NCBI RefSeq assembly: GCF_037975245.1
Contig: NC_092579.1
Location: 7,127,001 to 7,191,000 of the forward strand
From: Apostichopus japonicus
Lineage: Eukaryota; Echinodermata; Holothuroidea; Aspidochirotida; Stichopodidae
Length of the DNA stretch: 64,000 bases
Reading direction: 5' to 3'
Below, one piece after another: positions 12,501 to 24,020 of this stretch. The notes below the pieces were generated by a model. The model saw only the letters and a program-made list of their open reading frames with translations, was not told the DNA's origin and did not search any database. Position 1 is the first letter of the stretch. Every line of letters begins with the position of its first letter. The position numbers and the translations under genes were made by a program.

Positions 12501-13115
12501 CTCTTCTTACAGTAAGGTTAAGTGTGTTGTACTGGATATGTGGTACAAACTTGAGGCTACTTGGCCCTGAAGCCTACCATCAAGGGTGTTTCGTCCAACA
12601 GCTCCCAGGTAATGCATTTTATATAAATCCCTTAACAATACGTGGAAATACCACATGTATACAAATGATGAACTTTACCCTACAACTTAGCTTAAGACAT
12701 AATACACAAATACTACAGTGCATTCCTACCATCCCCAAACAATTGTACTCCTTTACAGAGATGAATTTGATCACAAGAGTATCCCTAGAAAATATCACAA
12801 GTGTTACATCACAATCCCAGGATAAGCCTGATGGCACATGCCGAATCATAGAAGCAGCCCCAAAAGCCATAATCTGCCAACAATTAAAACTGGTTTACTT
12901 AATGCCAGGAGAGATATAACCCCTATATAATTAATTCCAAGGGGATTTAAACTACCACAATGGTTCCACACCATCCACACAGAACTCCCATTGCTCCACA
13001 ACTTTACAGTAACAGCGTTCCAATACAATAGTAGGTGATTGAGAACAATTGTACAAATTTTACCTGAAATGAAGTTAGGTCCACATAATTTTTTTGGAGC
13101 AGGGGGGGGGGGAGG
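9564..13115. other. Rhomboid intron, mostly unique AT-rich sequence
   Basis: Contains a 13-base G run at 10384-10396, a GGGGTGGGGGTGG tract near 10570 and an 11-base G run at 13102-13112. The 142-codon plus ORF at 12491-12919 lacks recognisable motifs and has an equally open minus frame, so it is not called as a gene. Confidence 0.45.
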
Positions 13116-13394
13116 ATTAAAGGGATATTCCAGGGGCAGATAATGAAACACTTATCTTACAGAAAAAAATATTCTACACTGTTGCCTGAGAATTCCACCT
13201 CAATATCTTATTCCTTTCTCAAGAAATCATTGATTGAATGTATCACATTTTGACAACCTTAATTAACCCTTGATTCTTCCAAGGAGTGTGGCATCACAGA
13301 GGTGCATAGTCTGTGATGTCATATCACGCAAATATTCTGCAAAAGCTTTACTTTCCCATTAATATCTCCCTGTTGATTAATTGAATTTCTTTAC
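13116..13394 (+). repeat. Possible end of a TTAAAGGGATATTCC-type element
   Basis: ATTAAAGGGATATTCCAGGG resembles the terminal sequence of MITE families that use TTAA-like sites. No matching inverted end was found, so the piece would be truncated, perhaps by the LINE-tail fragment that follows. Weak call from sequence style only. Confidence 0.3.
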
Positions 13395-13495
13395 TTGTTC
13401 TTTACATTGCGGTTGAGTTGTTTTGTTAAGTGCCTAAAGCAGCTAAGTTCTTATTTCTGATTTGGCGGTATATAAGTCCACTGTATAATTATTGT
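13395..13495 (+). mobile_element. Degenerate LINE 3'-tail fragment
   Basis: The order ACTTGTTCTTTACATTG, GTGCCTAAAGCAGCTAAG, TTCTGATTTGGCGGTATATA and AGTCC parallels the better-preserved LINE 3' end at 25.1 kb (TGTAAAGCGCTTTGAGCAG, TTTGGCGCTATATAAGTC). It is a diverged, 5'-truncated copy of the same or a related retrotransposon tail. Confidence 0.55.
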
Positions 13496-16400
13496 TAACT
13501 GCAATCCCATTGAATAACTTGCATAAAAGTGATTTTGTTAATAAAACACATTAAAAATGGAATTATTGGTCAACACAATGGAGCAGAGTTTAATGCAGGT
13601 TACATACCACAACTATAAGACCTAAAGACTAGAAGCCTATTAAAGAAATGCTATAGGGTCAGGTACATTCAACGTCCAATGATCACAATTTCTTGCCCCT
13701 TAATTGACTAGTACACTAAAGTTAGCTCTGACACGATTAAATTGCCATGAAGCACTTTTTATATGAAGTTAATGATGCATAAATTCAAACACTGACCATC
13801 GCAATTTAGTGCATATAAGGAGGACTTCTGTGTATAGTGTTAGCGTCCATATAGCAGCTAAAACTGATCTAAAATAACCGTTGGCCAGCTCAAGTGTGAA
13901 ATTATGGCTAGATGCATGTGGGAATCAAAGATGCGCACTAAAGACCAAAACTGTAGCAAACTTAATTGTGTGGCTCTGTAGGCGCTTTGTAAACTGAGGT
14001 CGGGACCCCACAGTCAAGGATATAACATGCGTAACGATAGCCTGATGTGAAGATTGGTATATGGACAATTTCTAAGCATAAATCCATACCTGCATTGCAG
14101 ACAAAATCTGATTAAAACATAATTTAATAACTGCATTGTTTATCAAGTATTCTAATTTCGAGTGTGTATATGAAACCACACTAAGTCTATACCAAAACAC
14201 CAACATTTCATACGATATCACAGAACTTATTGTTTAACAAATTTGGCGTAAATCGCCATGGTGACATGTAGACACTAGTACTGACTATATGCATCTTGAT
14301 CTAGCTGTGGTATTCTGTACAGGGTACATGAGGCTAATTGTAAGATTCTGAAGATCCTTCCAGGATCCAAACATGGGTTATATTATGGTATAGATTACAA
14401 TCAAGATTTTGTTAATATTTTGGGTTGTCAAACCCAGAGCTGGTAATGCACTTTTTCCTGTTGCAGTATATATTGGCATATATACAGGCTACCCATGTCC
14501 ACCCACCAACTTGGCTGTACCCTCCTTGGATATAACCCACAGATGCCAGGACGATATACTCACTTTAATAAAAAAATTAAATTAAAAAAATTATTGTTGT
14601 CCTGTTCAGTGCAGAAGCACTGTTTTCCAGGGGAGCCCTCAAGATCAAAATCAAGATCTAAAACAGGGCAATATGTTTAACACTTGCCTCAGCTTCAGGT
14701 ATCCCGCTGTCAAGTACATTTACAAAACCAAGACAGTGTACCCAGTAGAAATATACTCTGTGCAACAATGACGACAACTTTTTTTTCAAAAATTGTGAAA
14801 ACAGAACAGTTGAGGCATTCCAGCATGTATCATGATACTGCTGAAGTTTTATAGGGAAACCAAGAAAACAAAATGTGGATTGATTTAATTTGTCCTATAA
14901 CTTGCCTCACAGTATTGCTTAAGTCTGATGTTGTATGGTATAGCCTAAATATGGCGTTGTATAAATATTCAAACTTTAAAACCTTTTTTTTAAACCGCCT
15001 ACATTAGGAATAGTTTATCTGGTACTGCATAATGTTGCTAAAAATGCTGTACAAAGTTGGCAAAATGCACAACTTATGTAAAAGATGAATTTAACAGACT
15101 ATTCTGCTAACTATTTTGATTGAGAACCCTAAATACAAGATTAAATTCCCAAACTGCTACAAATTGTGAAAACTCAAAATTATTCCTGGACCTTACTTTG
15201 GTGGATGAGCACTGATCCCCCTACTCTATAATTTCCCAGACTATCTTGCTACATATTTATTATTATTTTTTCCTTGTATCATATTCAATTTAAAGAGTCA
15301 AGAAGGAGAAATTCATCACAGTTATGAGTATAGACTGATCACTTCAGCAGTGCCAACTTTAAGGATGTGGTGGTTATATTTTATAGAGAGGGGCCCAGCT
15401 TGTCTGTAGGGTTGATAACCATCAAATTTAGATGTTTATTTATTCAATTTATTTTTTTATCTGTGGTAAATATAGCTAACCCTTCCGAAAAACATAAATA
15501 TTTTACAAAACAGCACCTTCAAATATCAGAGTGACCTTAATAGGTCAATCTCTCTTTCAATTTCTCTCCCTCTCAAAAGAGAAAAACAGATTAAACAAGT
15601 AAGAAAAAGACAAGAAATTTAGAAGTGAAATGTCATAGAGATCTTTAAATTCAAAGGGCAAAAAATTGGATCGAAAAAAGAGACGGGGGGGGGGGGGGGA
15701 AAAAAAATCAAAATGCCACTTTTATCTCCATAAATGTTACACTGAGTGACACCTCAATGCATTATAGATGGCTTCAACATTTAGAAGCCTTTTTTATGAC
15801 TGAACCCAAAACCCAAAGACAATCATTTGAGGCAAAGGAAGTATATTTTTGAGGTAGGGTGAATTTCAAAACAAATGTTTTGCTATCTCTCTTGGAAGAG
15901 AAGTTCTCTATAATATAAGCCCCCCAACCCCCCCCCCCCCCCCCCCCAAAAAAAACACAGCATTAACAGTTAGTCAGAAAATTATTCCAAAATTCTTCCC
16001 TTTTCCAACTGGGATGATATTTATGTAAATACTAAACATGGGCTGAGAATTGTCAAATACACAGCTATCTTTGTCAAGCTCATATCCCAAAAGGAGACTG
16101 GTGGTGTATTTAAAGGGAAGCCACAAGAACCCTCAGAACTAACGGTGAATTATCCGTAATAAACCTCCAAGCTTCTGAGGTAATTCTCTATGCGGTCGAT
16201 ACAATATATCATTCTTCTGAAGAAAAATGGGCCTCTCTTAAAATACTCATGACCGTTCACATTTTGTTCTTTTAAAATACTTCAATATCTTATCATCACC
16301 TATGAGATATTTACTTGTCATGAAACTTATGGCAAACAAGCCAAAGGGTGACCTTTTCTACAAACAAAAAAATAAAAATATAGAAAATATAAAATAGATG

Positions 16401-16903
16401 ACAAATGAGGGGCTCTTTAATTTGGCAGTCAATCTTCTCGGATCAGGTAAGTAAAAATTAAGAGGAGGTATTCGTGGAGGAGGAACAACTTACAAATTGA
16501 GTGACTGGTGTTTTTCTTATATAGTGATCTAATACACAATCATTTTTGCGACCTGACGTGTCACAATTTGATATTCATATTTGTTGGATTGACTCTACCA
16601 GAAACTTTGCGTGACTGGAAGAGACAAAGCCTTAATTTCTTTCTTTTTCAATTTGGAAGAAAAGTTTTATTAATAGAAAATGATGAACAGCAAAGCTGGG
16701 AAACAATCTTCAAGTTCTAATGATATGGCAAGCGAATCTCTTTGTATTACAAGGGTAGGTGTACAACTTGACTTGTACATGAACACAACACACTAGTATT
16801 GAGTACAAGTAGATTTTCCATTGGTATGAGTTACAAGTATGATCTTTGTCTATATTTACAAGCTTTCATCTCCCAATCTGGCCAGAGCATTAGCACAAAT
16901 GTA
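13496..16903. other. Rhomboid intron with long G and C homopolymers
   Basis: Mostly unique AT-rich sequence. It contains a 15-base G run at 15685-15699 followed by A8, and a 20-base C run at 15928-15947 followed by A9, 229 bp apart. No exon recognised. Confidence 0.5.
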
Positions 16904-17112
16904 GAGTGTTAGCTCAGTGGTTAACGCCGATGCCTTTCAATCATAAGGTCCCGAGTTCGAGTTACTCCAAGATTACTGTATGTCGTCAAGTTACAGAGTT
17001 GTTGACAATTGACAATTCATAATCATGGACGTTAAATATGAATATAAGAGACTGACTTTGGTCAGCTTGCGGTTTTGATAAAACAATGAGGCGTCTTCGC
17101 GAGTTCCTGCTT
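16904..17112 (+). mobile_element. tRNA-derived SINE, family 1, copy a
   Basis: The head TTAGCTCAGTGGTTAACGC is a pol III A box and GAGTTCGAGTTACTCC a B box, spaced as in a tRNA. The tRNA-unrelated body has GACAATTCATAATCATGG, GACGTTAAATATGAATATAA, GAGACTGACTTTGGTCAGCT and GCGAGTTCCTGCTT. Copies b (41.84 kb) and c (53.52 kb) share head and body in the same order, which excludes a plain tRNA gene. The acceptor stem does not close, supporting SINE over functional tRNA. Confidence 0.85.
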
Positions 17113-17259
17113 ACAACTACAGGTCCACACGGACTAGATTAACTGTATAAGGCAATTAATCTAAAAACTGCAGGCTTCTTGGTGCACATATTGTCTTATT
17201 GCCTCTATACTAATTATTAACACATTAGTTTCATTGTTCTGGGTATCCACTCTCTTGAA

Positions 17260-17515
17260 AAGTTTAACAATTAAAACCAGTTAATGATAAGATAACAGTT
17301 CATGATTAGTATTCAGATTCATCAGTACAATGTTGAAAATACACCAGTTATTTTCCTTTTAGATTTTCCTTTTAGTGTTACACAGAGATCAGTCTCAGTT
17401 TTATTTTTCTGCATGGGTACTCGTCTTGTAATGCTATATGACATAGAGTTTGTAACAATTAAACCAGTTAATGATTATTTACAGTTCATGATTGGTGTTC
17501 CGATTGCAATCATTT
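17260..17515 (+). repeat. Short direct duplication, ~185 bp apart
   Basis: TAACAATTAAAACCAGTTAATGAT, then ACAGTTCATGATTAGTATTC near 17268-17312 recurs as AACAATTAAACCAGTTAATG and ACAGTTCATGATTGGTGTTC near 17453-17505. The open frame spanning it has no recognisable domain. Confidence 0.6.
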
Positions 17516-17539
17516 ACCTGTGTAAAGTAAGTGGGCCTG

Positions 17540-17577
17540 ATGTTTCGATCCTAGCGGGATCTCCTTCAGAGGGTGAA
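17540..17577 (-). repeat. Copy of the GATCCTGCTAGGATC interspersed motif
   Basis: On the minus strand: CCTCTGAAGGAGATCCCGCT, then AGGATCGAAACATCAGGCC. This matches 41771-41830 and both arms at 57.18-57.30 kb. The element type is unknown. Confidence 0.6.
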
Positions 17578-18190
17578 TGACAAGTGTCTCTTGTCAAATG
17601 ACAAATGATTGTTATGTCTTGATTCAAGATTTAACGTTTTTGGAGCATGCCCAGAATTGAGTGCTCTTGTACTGATATTAAACATACTTTAAAAATGAAT
17701 AGCTGATTATCGCAGATATATCAGAAAATATGTAACATTAGCTAAGGGTAGGACACTTCAAACTTTTTTATATGTTGGCATAGAATGGACCCTAGTTACA
17801 TCTTGTTGAAGGAACAGTGTCTCACCTGACTGATCCCACCACCACTCTCCTCCCCCCTCCCCCCAAGCTAGGAAACTGCTGCACATAGGTCATCACCACA
17901 AAGTGACTGATGGATAGCTGCTGAGGACACCGTTCCCAGGACTTTTAACCTTTAGTTCACTAGTGTTTATAATCCAACATTTCTTTGCTCTTTTCAAATT
18001 TGCCCATAAACTCCCAGATATTTTTCCATTGTTCATTTAGTTATATACTTTTAAAAGGCTTCAAATGAAATTCTGCAGACCGTGCCTACAGGGATCTGCA
18101 TAAACAGTCTTGAGATATATAATCATTTGTTTTTGTATCCAAAATGTCTGATGTATTAATAAGGAAAAAGAAAATATGGATGAATCTTAC
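17578..18190. other. Rhomboid intron, upstream end
   Basis: Ends (in gene orientation begins) with donor ATA|GTAAGA at 18190. A C-rich tract lies near 17845-17870. Nothing else recognised. Confidence 0.5.
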
Positions 18191-18355
18191 TATATTTACA
18201 AACTCTGTGTAGCTGATGTTACCACCAGGATTCTCCTCTATCGTCGTCTCCAGTTTTTCGAGCTTGTGAGGCGAGAGAACGTCTTTCAGGCCGTGCTTGT
18301 AGAGGATGACCTGAAAGGCCTCCAGTGTGATGACCCCTTTGTTGGCAACATCATA
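18191..18355 (-). CDS. EF-hand rhomboid protein (RHBDL1/3-like), EF-hand pair exon
   Basis: Internal exon of 165 bp (55 codons, phase 0 both ends) with pyrimidine-rich acceptor CTTTCTCTCGTAG and donor ATA|GTAAGA. The frame reads YDVANKGVITLEAFQVIL near the start, LSPHKLEKLE in the middle and GGNISYTEFVNI at the end. This is the layout of the paired EF hands at the N terminus of RHBDL1/RHBDL3, where the following exon starts with MS.KRS, exactly as found at 8187. The first loop (D-V-A-N-K-G-V-I...A) lacks acidic residues at positions 3, 5 and 12 and probably does not bind calcium. The second (E-E-N-P-G-G-N-I-S-Y-T-E) keeps G6, I8 and E12 and might bind weakly. The preceding exon was not identified. 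The stop codon directly upstream in frame (within the acceptor TAG) fixes the border. Confidence 0.85.
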
Positions 18356-18683
18356 CTACGAGAGAAAGGAGGAGACATTATCATCATAAGCAAACATGGA
18401 ATTCCATGAAAATTCAGCCATCCGTCAGACAAAAATTTGCAATAAAATTGAAGTGTTTGTCATCTCGATTGATGTTCATTCATGGGGATACTTAGCATCA
18501 TTTGTTGTGAACCCACCCCATCCCCAGATTTGAACTTCCATTGGACCTCACAGATCATGTGACCAGTTGCTGAGAGAGGTTTTTAAACTATAAAGATGAT
18601 GTTATAACACACCTTATGGGCTTTCCAATCCTTATCCCCATACACTTCCACTCTCCCTGAATCCCTTCAAATTCAATAAATAT
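18356..18683. other. Upstream intron of the rhomboid gene
   Basis: Non-coding. No upstream exon ending in phase 0 was recognised here. Confidence 0.45.
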
Positions 18684-18740
18684 ATGGTATTTTATGTCTA
18701 ATGGTATTTTATGTCTAATGGTATTTTATGTCTAATGGTA
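18684..18740. repeat. 17-bp tandem repeat
   Basis: ATGGTATTTTATGTCTA repeated three times and followed by a partial fourth unit, with no visible mismatches. Confidence 0.9.
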
Positions 18741-19819
18741 TTAACCAGTAATACTTTTTACAACTTACCAACTTCCTTGATTGATTTTAAATTCTGTCAT
18801 GACAATAAATTTCATGTTCATCTGTGAAGTGCCTCCAAACGGTGCTAAATAGTTGATATTACCAACATTCCTGTGCCCCACTTCCCCCCCCCCCAACATT
18901 CTAGATCCTACATCCTTTACCTGTCATTTGTTCTCATCTCCTCTCTGCCTTTCTCTCCTATCCATAATCCCCCTCCCCCCTCCCTCCTCATCTCTGCCCT
19001 CACAATCCCCCATCTCATCCTGCTCACCAATACATATATAGCAATCATAAACACACAATAAATCGCCGTGGACATGCTACACCATATATACCTTCCCTTA
19101 GCATCCCATTACATGACTGGAAACCCGAATTGCTATAAAACATCTTTGATGGCAAATTTGAGACTGTAAACTGGGAGGTAACATGTACTGTTGTCATCAT
19201 GGAACAGATTTTGATATATATATATGCAGATCATACAACAACTTGACTAAATATGTCACCAATCACTTGGAGAAGTGACTGACTTTCTTTTACTTTGGAC
19301 CGTTCATGCACTCAATCACTCACAGATACAAACTAAATTTGTAAAAGATCGAGTAGTTGATGTCCAATATCGTCCTCATTGTGAACAAATTTTTCAAACT
19401 TAAAAGCAGACATTTTATAACATTAATCATCGGCTATAGTGACAGACCTGCTAAAACAGAACTTTATATTGTGCTTTACACACTGCTTGAACAGAGCGTT
19501 CATCAGTAGAAACACATTCTTGCAGGCTATGAGGGAGAAGAGTGGGCAAAGAGAGGCAGAGTTGAGGATCAAAAAAGAGGTAATACACAGGTGTGGAGGA
19601 TCAAGCTCTGGAAAAGGATAATCCTGGTTCAGCTTCACTTATTCCATTAACAAGAATCAAAGCATTTGCTGAATGTGATTATTTCAATCTTCTCAACAAC
19701 AAAAAAACAAGAAATGAGAGAGAAAAGAGAATACAAAACTAGAAGAGATACTGTCTGATATCTTTCTAATGAATATTCATATACATCATATTATGGACAG
19801 CCAGTTGGGACAATTTCCT
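18741..19819. other. Upstream rhomboid intron or intergenic, C-rich tract
   Basis: A pyrimidine-rich stretch (CCCC, CTCTCC, CCTCCC blocks) spans about 18875-19020 and creates overlapping low-complexity ORFs. The rest is unremarkable. Confidence 0.45.
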
Positions 19820-20025
19820 AATGCTAATACCTCTCTACTACTGTACTCCAAAATCATGCTCTCAAAGCACTGGTATTGACAGTACAAACAGTTCCTAACC
19901 TTGATCTGATAGAAACATGATGTTCATACTGCTCGTACTGACAATACGAGTGCTCTGAAGCGGGATATAACAATACAGCATAGAAAAAAATGTCCCAACT
20001 GGGTGTTATAGAATAAAGGTTATAC
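19820..20025. repeat. Inverted pair of ~95-bp family units
   Basis: At 19820-19912 the minus strand reads AAGGTTAGGAACTGTTTGTA, CTGTCAATACCAGTGCTTTG and GTAGAGAGGTATTAGCATT. At 19918-20025 the plus strand reads GTTCATACTGCTCGTACTGA, CAATACGAGTGCTCTGAAGC. Both match the monomer of the 29-30.2 kb array, but here two diverged units lie head to head. Confidence 0.7.
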
Positions 20026-20737
20026 TGTAGATCCCAATCCAGCCTCTTTTTTCTTTTTTTTGGATGAGGGCTAACACACAACAACTTTGAATCAATGGAC
20101 ATGACCTGCAGCAATTATAATAATTCAAAAAGACAAAATCAAAACCAAAAATAGGAGGTAAGAACCCCTCTGAGATTACTCAAGTGCACTTCAATGGCAA
20201 TTGTCAGCAAATGTGATATTTCTTTACTGATATGTTGTGCCAACTGACAAAATTCCACACACTATTACTATATTTCCACGTGATGCTATGACAGACAAAT
20301 CGGTTGCCAAAATAAATAGTGTCCCTGTTGGCAGGAAGACACACTAATCGGATCAGTTGTCTGCAGTTCAAGATTAGTTTGGAAAATGTCAGACAGTGAT
20401 GATTCTCCATAATCCTCCATGAAAGACTGGTGGTCTTTCATTACGTTGATATAAAATATAGACATAAATACAAATAAATAATGAACCTGTCTGTGGGCAG
20501 AGAGTTGCAGAGGGTGAACAATACTTGTTTGTAAACCCACAAAAACTTAAAACAAACATTGAATGTTAACTGATCTTGACACCAGCAGCATGAATGTGGG
20601 CTAATGCACCGACATATATCTACTGAAATATTAAAATGATAACAGATGCTTTACATTGTTAGCACATAGTTTGAAATTATAGGAGCGAAACTTGGTCAAA
20701 GAGGCTTAAATGTCAGTCAAATTATCTAAGTTCGGAA
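20026..20737. other. Non-coding, no recognised feature
   Basis: AT-rich; short minus ORFs at 20.2-20.54 kb have no motif. Confidence 0.45.
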
Positions 20738-21171
20738 CTACTGTCATTGTGTCCTTTCTACTCCGAGCTTTGCAGGTAAACTGATACGGTTGTGCACAGC
20801 TACTGTCATTGAGTCCTTTCTACTCTGAGCTTTGCAGGTAAACTGATACGGTTGTGCACAGCTACTGTCATTGTGTCCTTTCTACTCCGAGCTTTGCAGG
20901 TAAACTGATACAGTTGTGCACAGCTACTGTCATTGTGTCCTTTCTACTCCGAGCTTTGCTGGTAAACTGATATGGTTGTGCACAGCTACTGTCGTTGTGT
21001 CCTTTCTACTCAGAGCTTTGCAGGTAAACTGATATGGTTGTGCACAGCTACTGTCATTGAGTCCTTTCTACTCCAAGCTTTGCAGGTAAACTGATATGGT
21101 TGTGCACAGCTACTGTCATTGTGTCCTTTCTACTCTGAGCTTTGCAGGTAAACTGATATGGTTGTGCATAG
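20738..21171. repeat. 62-bp tandem array, seven units
   Basis: Seven direct units of about 62 bp, each with CTACTGTCATTGTGTCCTTT, CTACTCCGAGCTTTGCAGG and TAAACTGATACGGTTGTGCA. Substitutions such as ACGG/ATGG and CCGAG/CTGAG vary between units. The last unit runs directly into a tRNA-like SINE head on the minus strand. Confidence 0.95.
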
Positions 21172-21262
21172 GTACGTATGCGTGACCGCAGGATCAACCC
21201 TGGGACCCTTTGCCATTTACACTCCGACGCCTTCCACTTCCCCATTGTGTCCTTCAAGCTTA
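21172..21262 (-). mobile_element. tRNA-like SINE head joined to the 62-bp array
   Basis: On the minus strand: GGGGAAGTGGAAGGCGTCGG (diverged A box region of a CAGTGG...AAGGCGTCGGA-type tRNA head), then AAAGGGTCCCAGGGTTGATCC (B box). Transcription from it would run into the 62-bp units. GGACACAATG occurs both just before the head and in every array unit, so the head lies inside or grew with the repeat. Head type is similar to widespread invertebrate tRNA-SINE heads; identity is inferred. Confidence 0.5.
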
Positions 21263-21389
21263 ACTTTTACACTACTCCTGCTTATAGTAAAAGTAACGTC
21301 AAAATATAAAACAGAATGAATATTCTACCCTTCGGATAGAAGGGATTATAATACGGCAGCACCTGCAGGTACCTGAAAGTGATGCTCTG

Positions 21390-21545
21390 ACATTCTGTCC
21401 ACATAATGCAAGTTCTCATAGGTATGTACCTGGTATGAATATTACAGTCTTAAGCCAAGAGTATTCTGTCCACATAATGCAAGTTCTCATAGGTATATAT
21501 AGTAAGTACATGTACCTGGTATGAATATTACAGTCTTCAGCCAGA
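21390..21545. repeat. Two-unit ~81-bp tandem duplication
   Basis: ATTCTGTCCACATAATGCAA, GTTCTCATAGGTAT, ACCTGGTATGAATATTACAG recurs 81 bp later. The second unit carries an extra ATATAGTAAGTACATG-like insertion. Confidence 0.85.
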
Positions 21546-22505
21546 CTTATGTACCCAGAATAAAATGTAATTTGCCAAATGGGCAAACTGCTACACAAAA
21601 ATCAGATACATATATAGCAGTTTTCTTGTTCTCAAAACCACATCATTTTCAGTATTTTATGAGAAAAGTCATAAGCTCAAAACTGCTATATTTATACACA
21701 ATGTGAAGACTAAATTATATCCCCTGCAAGGCCTCACAAGCTTTTTGAAAATTCTTGAAGTGACCATGTAACATTTACAAACAACAATTATCGACAACAA
21801 CAGCATAATTTTGTAGGTGCACTTGAATGGCATGGTCGATACATAAGACATGCATACACAACATCCTCCATCGTTTTCAAAAGTTCAGAAATATTCACAT
21901 CCAATTGCTGTCTCTTCACTGACACAAATGTTGTTCTTTATGATAAAATGTTTTTTTAAGTGTTATTGAGTGGTGACCGTTACATAACATTGCATAAACA
22001 CAACATCCTCCATTAACATACAGGCCCTTGCATCTAAGTACTCACTACACATCGCAATGCTTTCTCTCTTTACACAAATGTTGTAATTTAAGTATTTTAT
22101 GATTACAGCTCAATAATATATTCTTCTTCGTTTATTCTTTCCTAGCAGCATTCCTAGTATCAATCATTAGCTATGACAAACAAGAGTGAACTAAACCTAT
22201 CATTTCTAGCTGTTTTTCCCCTATGCATACACTCACTACAATTAAATTGGGATTCCTTCCAAAAAATTGTTACTAGAATTATTCATGATGGTTTTGTTTT
22301 GTTTTGTTTTTTTTTCCCTAGAAATTCTGATATGATGAATCAATGAATATCTTATTGACTGCCATGGATGAATTGTACTCGTTATGAACACAATTGGCAT
22401 ATTATAGTACCAAAAATAACCATTACGCAACGGTGACTTTAACGATTCAATTACCATTGCAAGTTCTTTTGAATTATATAAGAGAGCAAATACTTTTTTG
22501 GGTAG
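21546..22505. other. Non-coding with a weak internal duplication
   Basis: ACACAACATCCTCCAT and ACACAAATGTTGT segments at about 21855-21935 recur in the same order at about 21997-22085. No gene recognised. Confidence 0.5.
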
Positions 22506-24020
22506 AACAGGACTTAAAGAAATGTAATCATTCTTGTACTCATTTGCTAGCATAGTTACCTAGCTGTACTCATTCCTGGCCATGTGGATATGTAATCATT
22601 CTTGTACTCATATTCTAACATATTTACCTAGCTGTACTCATTCCTGGCCATGTGGATATGTACTGATTCTTGTACTCATATTCTAACATAGTTACCTAGT
22701 TATACTCATTCCTGGCCATGTGGATATGTACTGATTCTTGTACTCATATTCTAACATATTTACCTAGCTGTACTCATTCCTGGCCATGTGGATATGTACT
22801 GATTCTTGTACTCATATTCTAACATAGTTACCTTGCTGTACTCATTCCTGGCCATGTGGATATGTACTCAATTATTGCGCTCATATTCTAGCATAGTTAC
22901 CTAGCTGTACTCATTCCTGGCCATGTGGATATGTACTCATTCTTGTACTCATATTCTAGCATAGTTACCTAGCTGTACTCATTCCTGGCCATGTGGATAT
23001 GTAATCATTCTTGTACTCATATTCTAACATATTTACCTAGCTGTACTCATTCCTGGCCATGTGGATATGTACTGATTCTTGTACTCATATTCTAACATAG
23101 TTACCTAGTTATACTCATTCCTGGCCATGTGGATATGTACTGATTCTTGTACTCATATTCTAACATATTTACCTAGCTGTACTCATTCCTGGCCATGTGG
23201 ATATGTACTGATTCTTGTACTCATATTCTAACATAGTTACCTTGCTGTACTCATTCCTGGCCATGTGGATATGTACTCAATTATTGCGCTCATATTCTAG
23301 CATAGTTACCTAGCTGTACTCATTCCTGGCCATGTGGATATGTACTCATTCTTGTACTCATATTCTAGCATATTTACCTAGTTGTACTCATTCCTGGCTA
23401 TGTGGATATGTAATCATTCTTGTACTCATATTCTAGCATAGTTACCAAGCTGTACTCATTCCTGGCCATGTGGATATGTACTCATTCTTGTACTCATATT
23501 CTAGCATAGTTACCTAGCTGTACTCATACTCAGACTTAAGGAAATGGGCTCATCCTTGTACTCATATTCTAGCATAGTTACCTAGCTGTACTCATTCCTG
23601 GCCATGTGGATATGTACTCATTCTTGTAATCATATTCTAGCATAGTTACCTAGCTACTCATTCCTGGACTTGTGGATATTTACTCATTCTTGTTCTCATA
23701 TTCTAGCATAGTTACCTAGTTGTACTCATTCCTGGCCATGTGGATATGTACTCATTCTTGTACTCATTTTCTAGCATATTTACCTAGTTGTACTCATTCC
23801 TGGCCATGTGGATATGAACTCATTGTTGTACCCATATTCTAGCATAGTTACCTAGCTGTACTCATACTCAGACTTAAGGAAATGGGCTCATCCTTGTACT
23901 CATATTCTAGCATAGTTACCTAGTTGTACTCATTCCTGGCCATGTGGATATGTACTCATTCTTGTACTCATATTCTAGCATATTTACCTAGTTGTACTCA
24001 TTCCTGGCTATGTACTTGTA
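22506..24020. repeat. 68-bp tandem array with higher-order structure
   Basis: About 22 units of roughly 68 bp: TACCTAGCTGTACTCATTCC, TGGCCATGTGGATATGTACT, CATTCTTGTACTCATATTCT, AGCATAGT. Variants are ordered: a unit with AATTATTGCGCTC occurs at 22870 and again at 23279 (409 bp, six units), with the intervening variants in the same sequence, and a CAGACTTAAGGAAATGGGCT variant occurs at 23531 and 23869 (about five units). This shows block duplication of multi-unit segments. Degenerate TACTC-rich sequence continues to about 24120. Confidence 0.96.

Noticed and set aside
12491-12919. 142-codon plus ORF
   Set aside because: No motif, no splice context, and the opposite strand is also open. A single ORF of this length is expected by chance in AT-rich DNA of this size.
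16398-16446. Plus-strand exon ending TCAG|GTAAGT after an ATG
   Set aside because: Only 16 codons, no promoter or following exon, and inside a minus-strand intron.
16904-16980. tRNA gene
   Set aside because: A and B boxes are present but no acceptor stem closes, and the same head plus body recurs elsewhere, so it is a SINE.
18772-18850. Minus-strand exon before the EF-hand exon with donor TTG|GTAAGT
   Set aside because: The phase needed to join the EF-hand exon contains a stop six codons upstream; the open phase does not join it.
22506-24020. CRISPR array
   Set aside because: Units are contiguous 68-bp tandem repeats without unique spacers, in an animal-type genome.
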